Shown one piece after another: positions 1 through 12,500 of a DNA stretch of 64,000 nucleotides (its first letter is position 1; each line of letters begins with the position of its first letter). A program made the position numbers and the translations under genes. Origin of the DNA: Flectonema sp. DT1601 (Eukaryota > Euglenozoa > Diplonemea > Diplonemida > Diplonemidae). Location: the NCBI GenBank assembly GCA_964019425.1, contig OZ025842.1, positions 62,001-126,000 of the forward strand, in the 5' to 3' direction. The notes under the pieces are model-generated. The model did not search any database, was not told the DNA's origin, and saw only the letters and a program-made list of their open reading frames with translations.

Positions 1-2154
1 CGTTTCCTTTTGCATTTTTCTTTTTTTTTTTTTTTTAAACTCATAAAACATGCCAGCAATTGCACTACCGTCGGTTAACGGAAATCTCCAATTCTTAAGT
101 ACCATACGTGTGGACAACACGTATCAGTAATTAAAGAAGGATTTCATCACGTTAACTCGATTTCACATAAACAACTTCATTACGAAGTTGTCGCCTTGCA
201 CGACCTTTATTACTAATTTCTTTTTAAAATTATTTTTTAAAACGATTTCCTTTTTTTTTTCTTCTTAAAAGAGTAAAGAAACGAAATAACAGAAACAACA
301 CACTGAAAGTGAACAGGCAAAAGAGAGCGAAAACCAACAACAGGAATGCGAATGCTGCTGTGTGGCGAAGTCACTCCCTGCTTTATGACCATAATTAGTT
401 TTCTAATAATAAAGTGAAAGACCTTAAGAATAAAAAGAGAGAAAACTAATAAAACAGAAAAAAAAAACAAAAAAAAATAACCCAATGGCTCACATACCGC
501 TTGTCCTAGCGTGGTGAACCATTTGTGCTTTGGGTTTTCGTTTGCTTCGTTACCAATCCTTTTAATGTCAAATCGGGTATGAAGGGGAAAATAGGAAGAG
601 GGAGACATTCGCAAAAATATTATTTCTGATTCCGGAATACAAAGTATGGTAGGGAGATACAGTTACACCCTCATTCTTCCAAACTAGTAAACTATCAAAA
701 TTAATTAAATTAGCGAGACAGCGACGGATAAATTCCAAGCAGAGAGTTCGGCAGACAATTTGTTGCAAATTGAAATGTCGATCTCTGATTTTAGAAAATG
801 AGGAACAAACAAAAAGAATGGAAAAAAAAAAAAATGAAAGAAAAAAAAAACTGACGACAACAATAGTCAGTCAAGGGGGTGAGTGGAGTCAGTTCTCCCA
901 AAAACCGACTTGTCACGTGCAACTCGTTGTAAAAGTGAAGGCAAAAGAAAACGTCGGGAACAAAAACAAAAAGACACAGAAGATAGCAGAACATACACTC
1001 GGATCAGCGCTACAATTATTACTTTGGTTTTGTTCAAATTTTAATAAATAATTTTCCTCCAGGTGACTGAATCACTTGCTACGGACAAATCAGAAGAAGG
1101 CAACGAACCAGTTGATAGAATGTAATAAGAAAGGGAAAACAGGAAACTCCCCTTGGAGTCTTAATAATCGAAAACAGTTCCCATTTAACCGAAAAGACCC
1201 TGATTATTACAACTATAAATCACACGTCACTAAAACTCTGATAATAAAGGTACTTGTGGGTAAACAGGAATTGTTTCCGATTAGGCTTTTGACGGCCCTC
1301 GGAATAATATTTGAGGAAGGAAAAGGAAATTGTGGGGACACCGCAATCAACACGCACGTATTTAAGTTATTATTTATAAATATTTTTTAAAAGGGTTTTT
1401 TTTGCCAACTCCCCAAATGAGTCAGAAGGGGAAGCGTGACAAGAACTAAGCTTATGTTCTAGGAATAAATAACGTAAATAAAATAAAACAAAAAATAAAA
1501 TAAAAATAAAAACGGGGTCTTGCCCCTAAAAACTAAATTTTAGCGACCCCTCCACGTGAAGCACCGCCTGACACGGTGGTAATTATGATGCACTGTCTCA
1601 CTTATTTTTTTTTTTCTTCTTTTTTATTTTTTTTTTTCCCCATCGGAAAACGTCTTTCCTGCAGCCTTTTTGGCCGCAGGTCACTCACTTGGAGGAAAGG
1701 AACGAATTCATCACAGCAAGTAATTCTGAGTCAACGTTGGTGTTTTTTAGACTTGCGGACAGCACTTAGAAAAACAAACAAGATGCTATCTATTAGCTTG
1801 TTGCAACAACGAGAAGTGCTTGCATATATTTCTTTCATTGCAGTTGCGCAGTAAGCCAGATGTACAGTCAGGTGAGTAATCTTGTGAGTAATGCTCTCCG
1901 TTAAACGGAATGCCTTTCTCTTCTAGTCATGGACACCATGTGTGTATGTATGAAGCTCAGACACAAGTTCTGAGCGAAACGGGAGTAATTCGGAGGGTTA
2001 ATCAAATGATAGGGGGGGAGAGGATGTTATTATTTTGTGTGCCTTTTACTTTACTTCTTTTTTCATCTTTTTTATAAAGTCTCGTACCTTTTTTTTTTGT
2101 AATGTTTAAAAAGTGTGTAATTCATGTAATCGCAGCAGACATCACTTCAGAAGA
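1..2154. other. AT-rich spacer without a supported gene
   Basis: This stretch is AT-rich with many A and T runs and no long conserved reading frame. The short frames present are low-complexity (Phe/Lys-rich) and look like chance. Two splice-like arrangements occur, a GTATGT donor after a short ATG frame on the minus strand near 500-530 and a tiny acceptor-donor pair on the plus strand near 1855-1925. Neither joins to anything recognisable. It probably includes the 3' UTR of the OvoA gene. Confidence 0.5.
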
Positions 2155-4329
2155 CTACTTACGAGTCCACACACCGATTGGACAGGTGCCTGACAAGAAC
2201 TCTCCATCACGAATAGGCAGAGCATATGGAAGTGACGAGGATTCCTGGAAGTCGAAATCCGTAGAAAGTGCGGCCTTCAGCGCATCAAAGCTCTTTACTG
2301 CGTTACCGTCCTTGTCGAGGTAGCCTCCCAACCAGTTTTGTTTTTGAGTAGATCCATTCTTCCAGTCAAAGGTACTTGCGAACACCAAAACTGAGCCAGC
2401 GTTCATTCTATTCTTCAGCTCGCCTAGGAATGTAGTCGGCTGGTATACTCTCTCTAGTAAATTGATGTTAACGAGAACCATGTCGTATGCCTTCAAGTGA
2501 GCATGCAGGTTAGCAGGGTCTGACTGCCAGAATGTAGTGGTGTGAATAACTTGTTCAGCATCGATGTCGGATGCTCTGACGTGACGGTCAACCTTTAGGT
2601 CTCCCTCAGATGGAGCGGACCACTTTGTTTGTTGGCATTCACGCATCTGACATCCAGGCATGATGAAACGAGCGCTGAAGTCAATTCCCTGAACTTCTGA
2701 AAAAAATTTCGCTAATTCAAAAGAAGATCTTCCCGATCTGCATCCGATGTCAGCAGCGAGTGTTTGCGAAGAATCGGTCTGCTTGTTGTACTTTTTGTAG
2801 GATTCAACAGCGTAGTTTGCGATTTCAACTGGGAAACCCTTGGTCTTTTCACTCTCTGGTCTTGGACCGTAGTGGAATTCACTGTATTGATCTACTACAG
2901 GATCATTTGCATAGAATCCTGAGTACTCATTACAAGGTTCCGCAACCAAGTAACGAATTCCAATAAACTGATAAAAGTGACGTCTGAAAGCGAATCTCGC
3001 GTCTCTAGAGGAGGCGGTACCGGTTGCGATCCAACATCCTCCCTTTTGGATTGCGTGGTCTCCGTCAAAGGTTGGCATCGAGAAGTCATCGTACAGCGGA
3101 TGAACTTCAAAGTCTTCGAGTGGACCAGTTGGGGTTTCAGTGTGCTGCCAAACATTACCAACAACATCATAGAATTCACCCTGTTTGAACATATCAACTG
3201 GACAGGTGGAAGTAAACTTTTCCAAGTTTGTGTTACCTGGAGCCTCCTTCCACTCCCAGTGGTCTTCCTTCACGTTTCTGTCAAAGAGAAGTGACCATTC
3301 CGACTCAGTTGGAAGACGAACATGCTGTCCGATCTGCTTACCCTTCCAGTTACAGAATGCCTTCGCTTCGTGGTTGTTAACTTCACACGGCCAAGACCAA
3401 GGCATATCAATCTCCTCAGTCAGAGTACGGAGTTTGTAGTCATCTCCATCTCCTTTAATCCAAAAGTGTGGCATCGTAGCGGATCTGAACTTCTTCCAAC
3501 CTTGACCTTCCTCAGTCCAGAGCTCTTCATTTTGGTATCCACTATCCTTCATGAAGGTGAGGAACTCTTTGTTGCTTACAACGAACTTTGATGCCTGAAA
3601 TCCTTCGACTTCAGAAGTCTGAGTACCGCAGTCGACATCCCATCCGAAGATTGGACCACTCTTTGGGCGACCCACTTGAACTACACCTGGCGCAACGTCG
3701 ATTAGCTCATTTTCTGGGGCGGCACTGGATTGATCAGGGCACAGCTTCCAAAATGGAGTTTGCTTCACCATCTTAAGTGGAAGTTCTCTAATCAAAACTG
3801 CTGACGTCTCAAGATGAATACGCTCGTGTTCAATTCCCATCAGAATTGGGAACATTGCTGAATCCCAAGTGATTGGCATGGAGAACTCAACTTCATCGAT
3901 GTACTTGTTGAGACGCTCTCTAACCTGATTACGGTAATTCTTAACTTCAGATGAAGGAGGGAATTCATAATGAGTTTCTGACAGGTCATCCCACTGCATT
4001 TCGTCAACACCAATAGCAAAGGATTCCTCATACAAAGGATTAATACGATCAAGGTATCCTCCTAGAGCCAACTTGTTAATAAAAAAGGTAGCTGTATGTC
4101 CAAAGTAAAATATGTGCGGATGTCTCAATCCGTGAAGAGGCTTCATTTGGAAAGCTTCCTCAACGGCAATGGTTTCGTACAACTTTTCAAAGATGGTGTA
4201 CGTGTTGTTGAAGTATTCCTTAATCTCAGCTCTCTTACTTGGAACGTCTCCGGAAGTCATAATTGGGGACTTGGTAACGCGAAGCTTCAGCTCTTCGTCT
4301 GTCATCTCAATGATAGGTTGGGATCCCAT
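2155..4329 (-). CDS. ovoA: 5-histidylcysteine sulfoxide synthase / ovothiol synthase (OvoA)
   Basis: This 724-residue protein has the three-part OvoA layout. An N-terminal DinB-like helical domain (about 30-200) carries the iron motif H168-x3-H172-x-E174 and a likely third His ligand at H78. A formylglycine-generating-enzyme-like sulfoxide synthase domain spans about 215-470, with the GGCW and RDARFAFRRHF signatures near its end. A SAM methyltransferase domain follows (about 520-724), glycine motif DIGCRSGRSS. The family joins cysteine to histidine using O2 and Fe(II), then N-methylates the ring, giving the antioxidant ovothiol. The methyltransferase domain separates OvoA from EgtB, which stops after the FGE part. 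The ORF is intact and full length. ATG at 4329 is supported by the family N-terminus and an acceptor-like AG about 35 nt upstream. Ovothiol is well known in trypanosomatids, which fits a euglenozoan. Confidence 0.93.
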   Translation of the reverse strand: MGSQPIIEMTDEELKLRVTKSPIMTSGDVPSKRAEIKEYFNNTYTIFEKLYETIAVEEAFQMKPLHGLRHPHIFYFGHTATFFINKLALGGYLDRINPLYEESFAIGVDEMQWDDLSETHYEFPPSSEVKNYRNQVRERLNKYIDEVEFSMPITWDSAMFPILMGIEHERIHLETSAVLIRELPLKMVKQTPFWKLCPDQSSAAPENELIDVAPGVVQVGRPKSGPIFGWDVDCGTQTSEVEGFQASKFVVSNKEFLTFMKDSGYQNEELWTEEGQGWKKFRSATMPHFWIKGDGDDYKLRTLTEEIDMPWSWPCEVNNHEAKAFCNWKGKQIGQHVRLPTESEWSLLFDRNVKEDHWEWKEAPGNTNLEKFTSTCPVDMFKQGEFYDVVGNVWQHTETPTGPLEDFEVHPLYDDFSMPTFDGDHAIQKGGCWIATGTASSRDARFAFRRHFYQFIGIRYLVAEPCNEYSGFYANDPVVDQYSEFHYGPRPESEKTKGFPVEIANYAVESYKKYNKQTDSSQTLAADIGCRSGRSSFELAKFFSEVQGIDFSARFIMPGCQMRECQQTKWSAPSEGDLKVDRHVRASDIDAEQVIHTTTFWQSDPANLHAHLKAYDMVLVNINLLERVYQPTTFLGELKNRMNAGSVLVFASTFDWKNGSTQKQNWLGGYLDKDGNAVKSFDALKAALSTDFDFQESSSLPYALPIRDGEFLSGTCPIGVWTRK

Positions 4330-6042
4330 TATTATATTATAGTTGTTGGTGGTAGTGAGAACCTGTTTTAAGAATTGATAATTCGCTGTCGACCTGACTC
4401 CTCACTGTTAGTAAGTTAAAGATCATTTTCACAACTTGCCTTCATATCCCGCCTCTTCCTGTTAAAACTTTTGAAAAATTAAAATTACCCAACACATCGT
4501 CATCACAACACGAGAAAGAAATAAAAATGGCATATGGGCGGGTTGATGGAGGCAGGGTTGGCGAGAATGCACAAAAAAGAATTGTCGATGTGACTTGTTG
4601 TCTGTTTTATTTCTAATACTTTTCTCAAGGTCTTAAAAGAATGAAACTTTTTTTTAACGGAGAGTGAACTTTACCCACCTCCTCTAAAGCCAACAATACG
4701 ATTAGAATATTTGAGAAGTAGTTCGAATTCGTAGACACAAACAGGTACGACATAACCTGTATTCTCGTGAGCTTGTGTTGCTCGCCGAACAGGAATACTT
4801 TCCTTAAATAAGTGAAAAAGGTACAGGTACCAGACCCGCTGAAATATATCTTTTCCAAGGAAAGAAAGAAAATAAAATAAAATAAAAAACTGCTCGAAAA
4901 GAATATAAAAATGTATTTATTTATTTATTTATTTATTTATATTATTCATTCATATCGAGTTTATATCTGGATAGGCAACCGTAACTGCTCTACTGAATTA
5001 CGGAGTCTTTCCCATGAGAATTATTAATTGAACTTTACTTTTTTGTTTGTTTTTTTTCTGGGTTTTTTTTTTTAATTTCTTGTTTCCCTGAAAATGGAGA
5101 ATTGGGTAATTAATTACACCGTAAAAACGTTACATTTTAATCTTTTTTTTTTTTTTGTTGTTGGTATTCCACAGTACCCAGGAGAGGCAATCAAAAAAAT
5201 AAAATAAAAAAAAGTCAAAGAGAGAGTGAAATAAACTGAACACAAGCTTACCTTCCTGACACATTTAAAATGGAACACCTTGATATGTATAAAACATTAA
5301 TTTCAAGTCGTAGGAGGTAATAAGAGACGTTTCAATTCAAGTAGCTCTGTTGCACCTCTAGTCTGTAAAAAGCTCTGGTGAAAATGATATCCTTCCGGTG
5401 CTACAAGAACTAATCCTCACCAAGAAAGTGACACCAAAAAAAAAAAGGAAGTCACAACAATTTTTTTTTTTTTTTTTTTTTTTTTTAATACTCGCAAAAA
5501 AAAAAACAAAAAAAAAAAAAAAAAAAAAAAAAAATTAGAAGATAAACATCTTGCCGAATCACAGAACCTACATACACCTTGATCATCCCACTTATTATTT
5601 TTAACTTACGAAAGAAAGAAAAGAAAACCAATATCAAACGCAAGGAAGTTTTTTTTTAGCGCAAGTCGGAACTTTGTCAGGAGTCGTATCAACAGGTCAT
5701 CAAGCAGGTGAGACACTCCACGTCTGGTGCATCAATGATGTAAGAATTAATTATAGTAAGCTAGTCTGCTACCAAAAAATTGATTTTGTTCTGTTTAGCA
5801 ATTTACTGATCTCTCACAGACTTACTACCACTTGAAATGACCGCTTGTAGGGAGGTCAGTGAATATATATACTAAACTGTGATAGCAGATAGCTATAGCT
5901 TTTGAATGTATGAAATAAAATAATTAAAAAAACAATCACAAAGATAAATACATAACTGAGAAAAAAAAGAAAAAAAAATAAAAAATAAAACGAATGAAAA
6001 AAACAATCAGTCGATTTATTTTTTATTCGAGAAAAAAAAAAT
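4330..6042. other. AT-rich intergenic spacer
   Basis: No gene is supported here. It contains the OvoA 5' leader, a short TTTA microsatellite (about 4913-4940), several long A/T runs (notably 5460-5540) and small hairpins. I looked for tRNA boxes and for C/D box pairs and found none that were convincing. Confidence 0.5.
4913..4940. repeat. TTTA microsatellite
   Basis: About six tandem copies of a TTTA/ATTT tetranucleotide in an AT-rich spacer, seen directly. Confidence 0.8.
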
Positions 6043-6075
6043 ATATATCAGTCATTCCTTTTTTTTGCGAACAAA
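6043..6075. repeat. Left terminal inverted repeat
   Basis: 33 bp, exact reverse complement of 7191-7223, including the central run of eight T. Confidence 0.9.
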
Positions 6076-7190
6076 TTTTGGACACTGAATTTTACAATTT
6101 TTTTCAAAAAAAAATTGTAAAATTTTCGATCGAAGCGGCATTTTAATGCGCTGCATCGTTGGGTTCATTTCCGTCCGAAATCGGGAGGTTGGCATCACAT
6201 ACTTGTCACCCGAATTGAGAAAAGAGATTTTGTGGTTTACTAAATCAGCTCAGCCGTGGACAAGTACCAAAACTAAAAATTAATCGAAGGGTCTAATTTT
6301 ACACTGCTGGTCCAGCGGGATCCAGAGAAAAAATAATCGAGCAAAAATATATTAAAGAGTACTAAGCATGTGCCGGTGAGGCAGATTGTTACTACCTGTC
6401 TTTTTGGACCTACTTTGATACTTAATGAAAACACTTGTACAACACTTTCTTTATATGAAGTCACAACTTATGATGAATTATGAGCTATCTGAGCCAGATA
6501 TCATCATCATCATCATCATCATCATAGCTAGTGCTGATGGAAGACTTCTCATACTCGGAAGAAGTGCTGTCTGACTCCTCAGTAGTGCTATCTGACCCCT
6601 CGGAGGTACTACTTGGCGGGTGAGATTTGACTATTTTATATCCAACAGATCCCTGTATTGTATGGTTCTGATGCCTCGGACATCCACCATTCGGTGATAT
6701 CCTGAGTGAGGCTCTGGTTTCCTGATTTACACGAGGGTGTAGTTGGTGATGGTGACACGTGACTCAGAAGTAATATTCTCAGCACGTCGAACCAATGTTT
6801 TGACAACTACTTCAGGGAAGCTTCCAACAAGTGGGCCATTATCACCACCACAGATGCAACATTTTCCTTGATTTGTTAGTAAAAAGGTGCATATCTCTTG
6901 AGTGCGGGAGAAGGGGAAAAAAATAGTAAAAAAAAAAAATTAGGGGTGTTTTTTACTCAGATTTTCTCGATCTTTCCATTCCAGGTCTGGGATTAATATT
7001 TATCATTGAGTAGTACCAAGGAAATCTTGCAAAGAGACCTTTATCTCTTTTTAGCAGCACTTACCATGTTTAAAAGTAGATCCCTATGCCTAATTTTACA
7101 GATCGCACCCTCCCCGATTCCAAAAAATAAAAAATCGAGCAAAAGTAACATATCGCGTAACCTTGCTCAGGCGGTGAGAAAATGGTGTTT

Positions 7191-7223
7191 TTTGTTCGCA
7201 AAAAAAAGGAATGACTGATATAT
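7191..7223. repeat. Right terminal inverted repeat
   Basis: 33 bp, exact reverse complement of 6043-6075. Confidence 0.9.
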
Positions 7224-7264
7224 GATCTGCAATACGTCTGTGACTATTCTGATAATTAAATACC

Positions 7265-7295
<31 letters not shown>

Positions 7296-8128
7296 CAACG
7301 AATGCAACTGCTGCTATTTCTCAATTCAAGTAAGGTAACATTAAAAAAAAATAAAATAAAAAAAAAAGATTCCCTACCAACTACCTACTGAAAACAATTG
7401 AATAGATTTTCTCCAAATGTGTCCAACAGCTAACCTATAAGGAAGTTCTCTACTCAGCAACGGTGACAACTATTCGATGTTACCATAAAGTGAAAAAAAA
7501 AGGAATTAAAAATAATTCTTTTTGTTTAGGGGGGAGGGGGGTCGTAAGGTCGAATTTCTTACGAGACAAAAAAAAAAAAAAATAAAAAAAATATATAAAA
7601 CAAAACACAAAAAAAGAATTGTTACCGTTACGCAGTTCAGTGCACATATCTCAGTACTCCGTTGAGAAGAACCGAAGAGGAAAAAGATCAACAGAATTCG
7701 AGCCACAACAAGCCCGACCAGAAAAGTTGTGCGCTGTTACTGTTTTAGTGATCGCTAACATAAAAATGCACAGCTACTGCTTTTAGAATTCAAATAATAA
7801 TAACAAGGAGAATGAAGTGAAGAGTAGTAAGAAATAAAACAAGCAACAAATAGGAGTGGGGAAAAAAATCAAAAAAAGCGAGAAAGAAAAAAAAATGCAT
7901 GCAACAAAAAACGTGCAGCGCGTAGAGCTACGTCGAACGAAAAACTAATTTATAAAAAAAAACCTAATTCTTTAATACTACCAAACTCATTCAAGAATCG
8001 GTTCTGAAGACCTGGTGGTACTGTAATTACCAATCCAATATATCTGTGTGTCAGTTACCCTCAGTCGAGGAGTAGCTACCACAACACGTTCTTTCCACCT
8101 TGCGATTCCTTGCAAAAAAGGAAGAGTT

Positions 8129-8162
<34 letters not shown>

Positions 8163-9567
8163 GGCTTCAAATTCACACAGCTGAAGCTTTATATAATTCA
8201 GGTTCCTCACATTGACTTCTCAAATCCTGCAATACGCTAAAACTGTTGCTGCTACAAAAAAGAGAATAAAAAAAAGACAAAGCAATATTAATATATTGGT
8301 CAACGGGAACACCAACTGGGGGGGAACCAGGGAAATAAGGAAATATTAAAAAAAGCAAAAAAAAAAAAAAAAAAAAAAAAACTGAAACAAACCAGAGTTA
8401 CAAAACGTTTCGCCATCTCACACAAAATGAACAGCAGCACTGCATTGGATCACTCAAATCAGTTTCTGTCCCCTGAAGACTTCTTACGTACGTACAGCTG
8501 GAACTATTCTCCGAACGTTCAACCACTGAGTGACACAACCAGAAACACTGAGCAGATAGCAAACAGAAATGCGTACTAAAAAAAAAAAAAAAAAAAAAAA
8601 AACAGATTTAAATAATAACCAATACATAAAAAAAATAATAATATAAAAAAAAAAAAAAAAACAAGATTTAACAAAAAAAAAAAAAAGGTGGCTAGATGTT
8701 CACCATCGTGTACTGCAAGCTTTTATCTCGAGTAGTAGTTCTCTTTAAGAGTTGCACACCATAATAAACACACTTTTAATCTTTTAATTGATGAACACAG
8801 TCGCTACGAATGTTCCCCAAAGGGGAGGGAAACAGTTTGGCAATTTCCCGAACTGAACGAGAAAGGGTAAAAGTTGTACTCCGATCGTATGACCGCGTAA
8901 TTATTTAATGAGGATATCTTATGCAAGAAACCTCCATCATTAGGAACAATGGAAGTAGAAAGATACCTCCTGTGAGAGTTAAAGAAATAACAGCCTAGTC
9001 AGTGATAGGTACGCAGTTACTTTATATTTGATTGATATTCTACTAAATGGTACCTCGAGTTAGCTACAACCAAAACAGAAAACTGGAATGAATGGGGTAA
9101 AAGAAACAAAATAAATACTTTGAATGCCACAGGACACTTGAGAATTGTTAACCTGTGCCGACTATTACAGAAAGAAACTTTTTTTGGGTTGTAGAGGAAA
9201 GTATGAGTCGATAAAAAGTCAAACCGAGCATAGTGCGCAAAGTGTTTGTATTTCCGACCTGGGGGATTCAGAGAGCAGTTGCTAATATTGTTTTGGATTC
9301 AGCAGCGATTAGGATCGCTAGTTACCACTCGTCTTTTAGATAATCTGATTCATAATCGATCACTTACTTCATAAGGCGAGTATTCCTTGAGCAATGAACC
9401 CATCCGATTCGGAGGTGAGTGGCGCAGCCAAGAAGACCGACGCTTAAGCCCATCGGTGGATAACAGTACCTCACATAATTATTTTAGTTTGAGTATTGAG
9501 CTTTTGGTGGCGATGCTTAGCAGGTGAGTGTTTTGTGTCAGATGTGCTTTCACAAAGGGTTTCACTC
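7224..9567. other. AT-rich intergenic spacer
   Basis: No gene is supported here. There are many long homopolymer runs (for example around 7265-7293, 8128-8160, 8358-8380 and 8578-8600). The right end is presumably the 3' UTR of the receptor gene. A short plus-strand frame at 9393 (MNPSDSE.., 17 codons, with an embedded GGTGAGT) is not convincing. Confidence 0.5.
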
Positions 9568-12500
9568 TTACATGGTTTCGACCAGATACTTTCGCTGGTT
9601 GGGAGATGTGAGCTGTTTTACGGGGGTTTTTATAAAAATAGTTATTTCATTCAATTAGTACTTTAAATAAGAAAAGGTAAAACATACATTATGACTTTCA
9701 GAGCTAAACGGAGTGACTGGAGCAAAAATATCTATTTCAGGTGAGCGTAGTGTGGCAGGGTTAACACTGCTGGTTCCTCCAGCAGCTTGAAATCTTCGGG
9801 TTAGCGGACTTCCTGATCCCAACCAATCAACATTTGGTCGTTCTCTAATGTCGAGACCAACTTCAAAATTACGAAGTGACTTCTTCCCATCTATCAAATC
9901 AGTCAGGTGGTTTGTTAAGAAGGTTATGGTCGCAGCAGGTCCATTCTCCAACTGCATTACCTTGTGAGTAGTACAACCCGTCGCACATCCAACGCAACTA
10001 TTGTGATTGCAATCAACGCATTTCAAAACACTTATCATCTCAAGACACTCGCCACATTTCCTCTCTGTTTTTACTTTCGCAAGGATGTTCTTCGCTTTTT
10101 CCGCCGCATGGTTGTCACCACGAAGTGCTTCGTGTACTATCTTATTAAAAGGAGTACCCCAAGTGGTATCTACTGGGTGATCTGTATTGAATCCCCAGGA
10201 ATCTCTACAGTTGGACATCGTTACACAATTCAATTCGTTAATTAATACGACCTCATCATCACCGATGTTCCAAATATCAATTAGACGAATATGATTAGCA
10301 GCAGTTGGGTCATCAGTAATACCCGAGTGACCAGGTATCGATCCGCTCAGTACCATTGCTCCAATGTCTTGTGCGAATATAACGGTTGCGATTGCTGTTT
10401 CAACTGGAGCTCCAATAGCGAGGATGTTTCGCTGTGTATCAGTTCCGACTTTTCCGTGAACTACTCTTCCTGTTGATAGACCTATCTTAAGCATCCCTCC
10501 CCAGCTCTCAAATGGACCAACTTGACCCCACCCGGCGCTGTGGATCGCAACTCCGAATCTCGTCGATTGAATTACGTGTTGTTGACGTTTACCACTCATC
10601 CCCCAGGCGATGAGTATCATACCTCCCATTACAGATTGTGTTACTCCTTCAGTCTTCGCAATATTCTCAAGTAGAATTGAGAACAGATGTCCAACAGAGT
10701 CTGGAACATCTAATCCCTGTTTTAAGTATCGATAATTTATTTTAACTGCAGCACAACTAATAACGTGAGACATGAACGGTAACTTCTTAGCTCGCAACGT
10801 TGGAGAAAGGACTGAAGTGAAGTGCGACTGCGATGCGATGGATTCCATGCCACGTGCAGCAGGCGTATCTTTTTGCTGACGGGTAGTCAGGTAAGTCACT
10901 ACTTCTGGTTTACGCTCAGCAACTTCCTGCGGTATGACAATTGTAATGTGACTGAGAGTAGCAATTCCTCTCAAAGGGATCTTCCCAAGAGGATTAGTTA
11001 CGAGACTTTCTTTTTGAGCTTGTGTTAGGCAAGCCATGATCTCTTCAGTCACAGCAACAGCACCACCAGCACAGAGTTCTTCCACGCGAGCAGACTTATT
11101 CACTGTTGAACCAAAAAAGTCGAGTCTGCCGGTGATCGGATTCAGTTGTGCGTCAACTGGTCCGTAATGCATTCCAATACGTACTCTTGGTCCTTTCCAT
11201 AAAACTTGACCTCTGTCGTCTCGAATTTCCTTACAAAGGGGAGCATCTAACAATGAGGGTGGCCACTCGGCTTCCTTCAAAGCAAGTTGTACGCCGATGG
11301 CAAAGTCCATCGCTGCCTGTGGAGTTTCAAAAGCTACCATGAAAGCATCTCCGATTGTTTTAATTTCGTAACCTTCAGTTAAGGCAATGACTTCTCTAAT
11401 TACGGCGTTGTGCTTTTCGAGACCAACTTTCATTCCGGTACTAGAAAATTCCCACAGAAGCGTCGACGACTGAATATCTGTGAACACCATCGCTACGTTT
11501 TCAGGCGGCTTATCGTGAAAGCGTTTCTCAACAGCTGTGAAAACGTAAGTTTCTTCTTCGTTCTCAACTGCGAATGTGCCGTCAATCAGAGATGGAGGCA
11601 GAAACGGTTTATAAGACGACAGGTTCTCGAGAAGATTATTAAGAGCGTCCAGAAGTGTGAAAGGAACCAAATCAGCCGACAGCTCAATTTGTTTATTTGC
11701 CTGAACTAAATCTAAAGTAACTAATGAAGTTGCGATATCTTCTGTTAGTGAGATCGCTGAAACCATTCTATCGTCTTCAACTTCTCCAATGTAGAAAGTA
11801 TCAAGCTTCTGTCTGGCTGTCACACTGTGTTTAAATGCTAAGAATGTATCTGTTGCATCTTTCCCGGCAGATAAAAGAACTATTTCAGCCCCACCAGGAT
11901 GACTATTCAACCAATCCTTAACAGCAAACACACGTCCTTCAATTACTACCCAAGGGTCGTCAGCATCACAGTGCTTTTCTATTTCTGCCCATCCAATCTT
12001 TCCCTCAGTGAGGTTAATTAATCTCGCTAAACGTTGTCTTCCTGTTACTAAGTAATTTCTCTGAAGAGCTTCTAGGAAGATGGCAGCTGAAAGGTTGAAA
12101 GTAATTCCAATGATGGACGCGATTTGAAGAGAATCAGAAACTGACGAATCAGTTGTTGAGAGTTTTTGAATTCCCGTAAACACTTGGTAGAATGCAAGCA
12201 CTACAGCTATCCTTCCAACAAGTTTGTGAGTAAAAGAGAAGTACCTCCTACCCCTTGACCGAGCTGTTGGGAATAGTAAAGATCCAATGACTCCCATAAT
12301 AGGCTGCACGGACATTAGAATAAATATTACCAATCCAAGCAGATTGTGTTCTCCCGTGTCTTTTTCATTGTTATCTCTGAACTTAAGTATCGCTATTACA
12401 ATGGCAGCGATCGTACAGAACACTCCTGACATCATAAATGCGATGTGAAGTCTGAATGCGATACCAGTCATGCCTCTTCGAATTGAGTTCCCCAAACCGA

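Larger units (their letters stand above)
6043..7223. mobile_element. DNA transposon-like element with 33-bp terminal inverted repeats
   Basis: Bases 6043-6075 and 7191-7223 are perfect inverted repeats of 33 bp, starting ATATATCAGTCATTCC. The AT-rich ends could hide a TA-type target duplication, and the CAGTC.. start followed by an AAATTTTGGACAC stretch resembles Tc1/mariner ends. Just inside the left end, 6088-6124 forms a long hairpin. The interior has no full transposase. A minus-strand frame (about 6790 to 6491) encodes a short peptide ending in a Ser/Thr/Glu-rich stretch, seven Asp residues and IWLR-stop. It is probably a non-autonomous or decayed element; the family assignment is tentative. 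Confidence 0.7.

Noticed and set aside
237-614. Minus-strand frame with a GTATGT donor after an ATG-led MVHHARTS segment
   Set aside because: No downstream exon gives a recognisable protein. The possible joins encode only hydrophobic low-complexity sequence.
1841-1960. Plus-strand micro-exons with good acceptor and GTGAGT donor signals
   Set aside because: The joined frame stops after about 12 codons. Such signals arise often in pyrimidine- and T-rich DNA.
2155-2160. GTAAGT at the last codons of the OvoA gene as another terminal intron donor
   Set aside because: The protein ends where the family normally ends, and no suitable acceptor and exon follow within a short distance.
6500-6526. ATC trinucleotide run as a microsatellite of interest
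   Set aside because: On the minus strand it encodes the Asp tail of the element's peptide, so it is explained by that frame.
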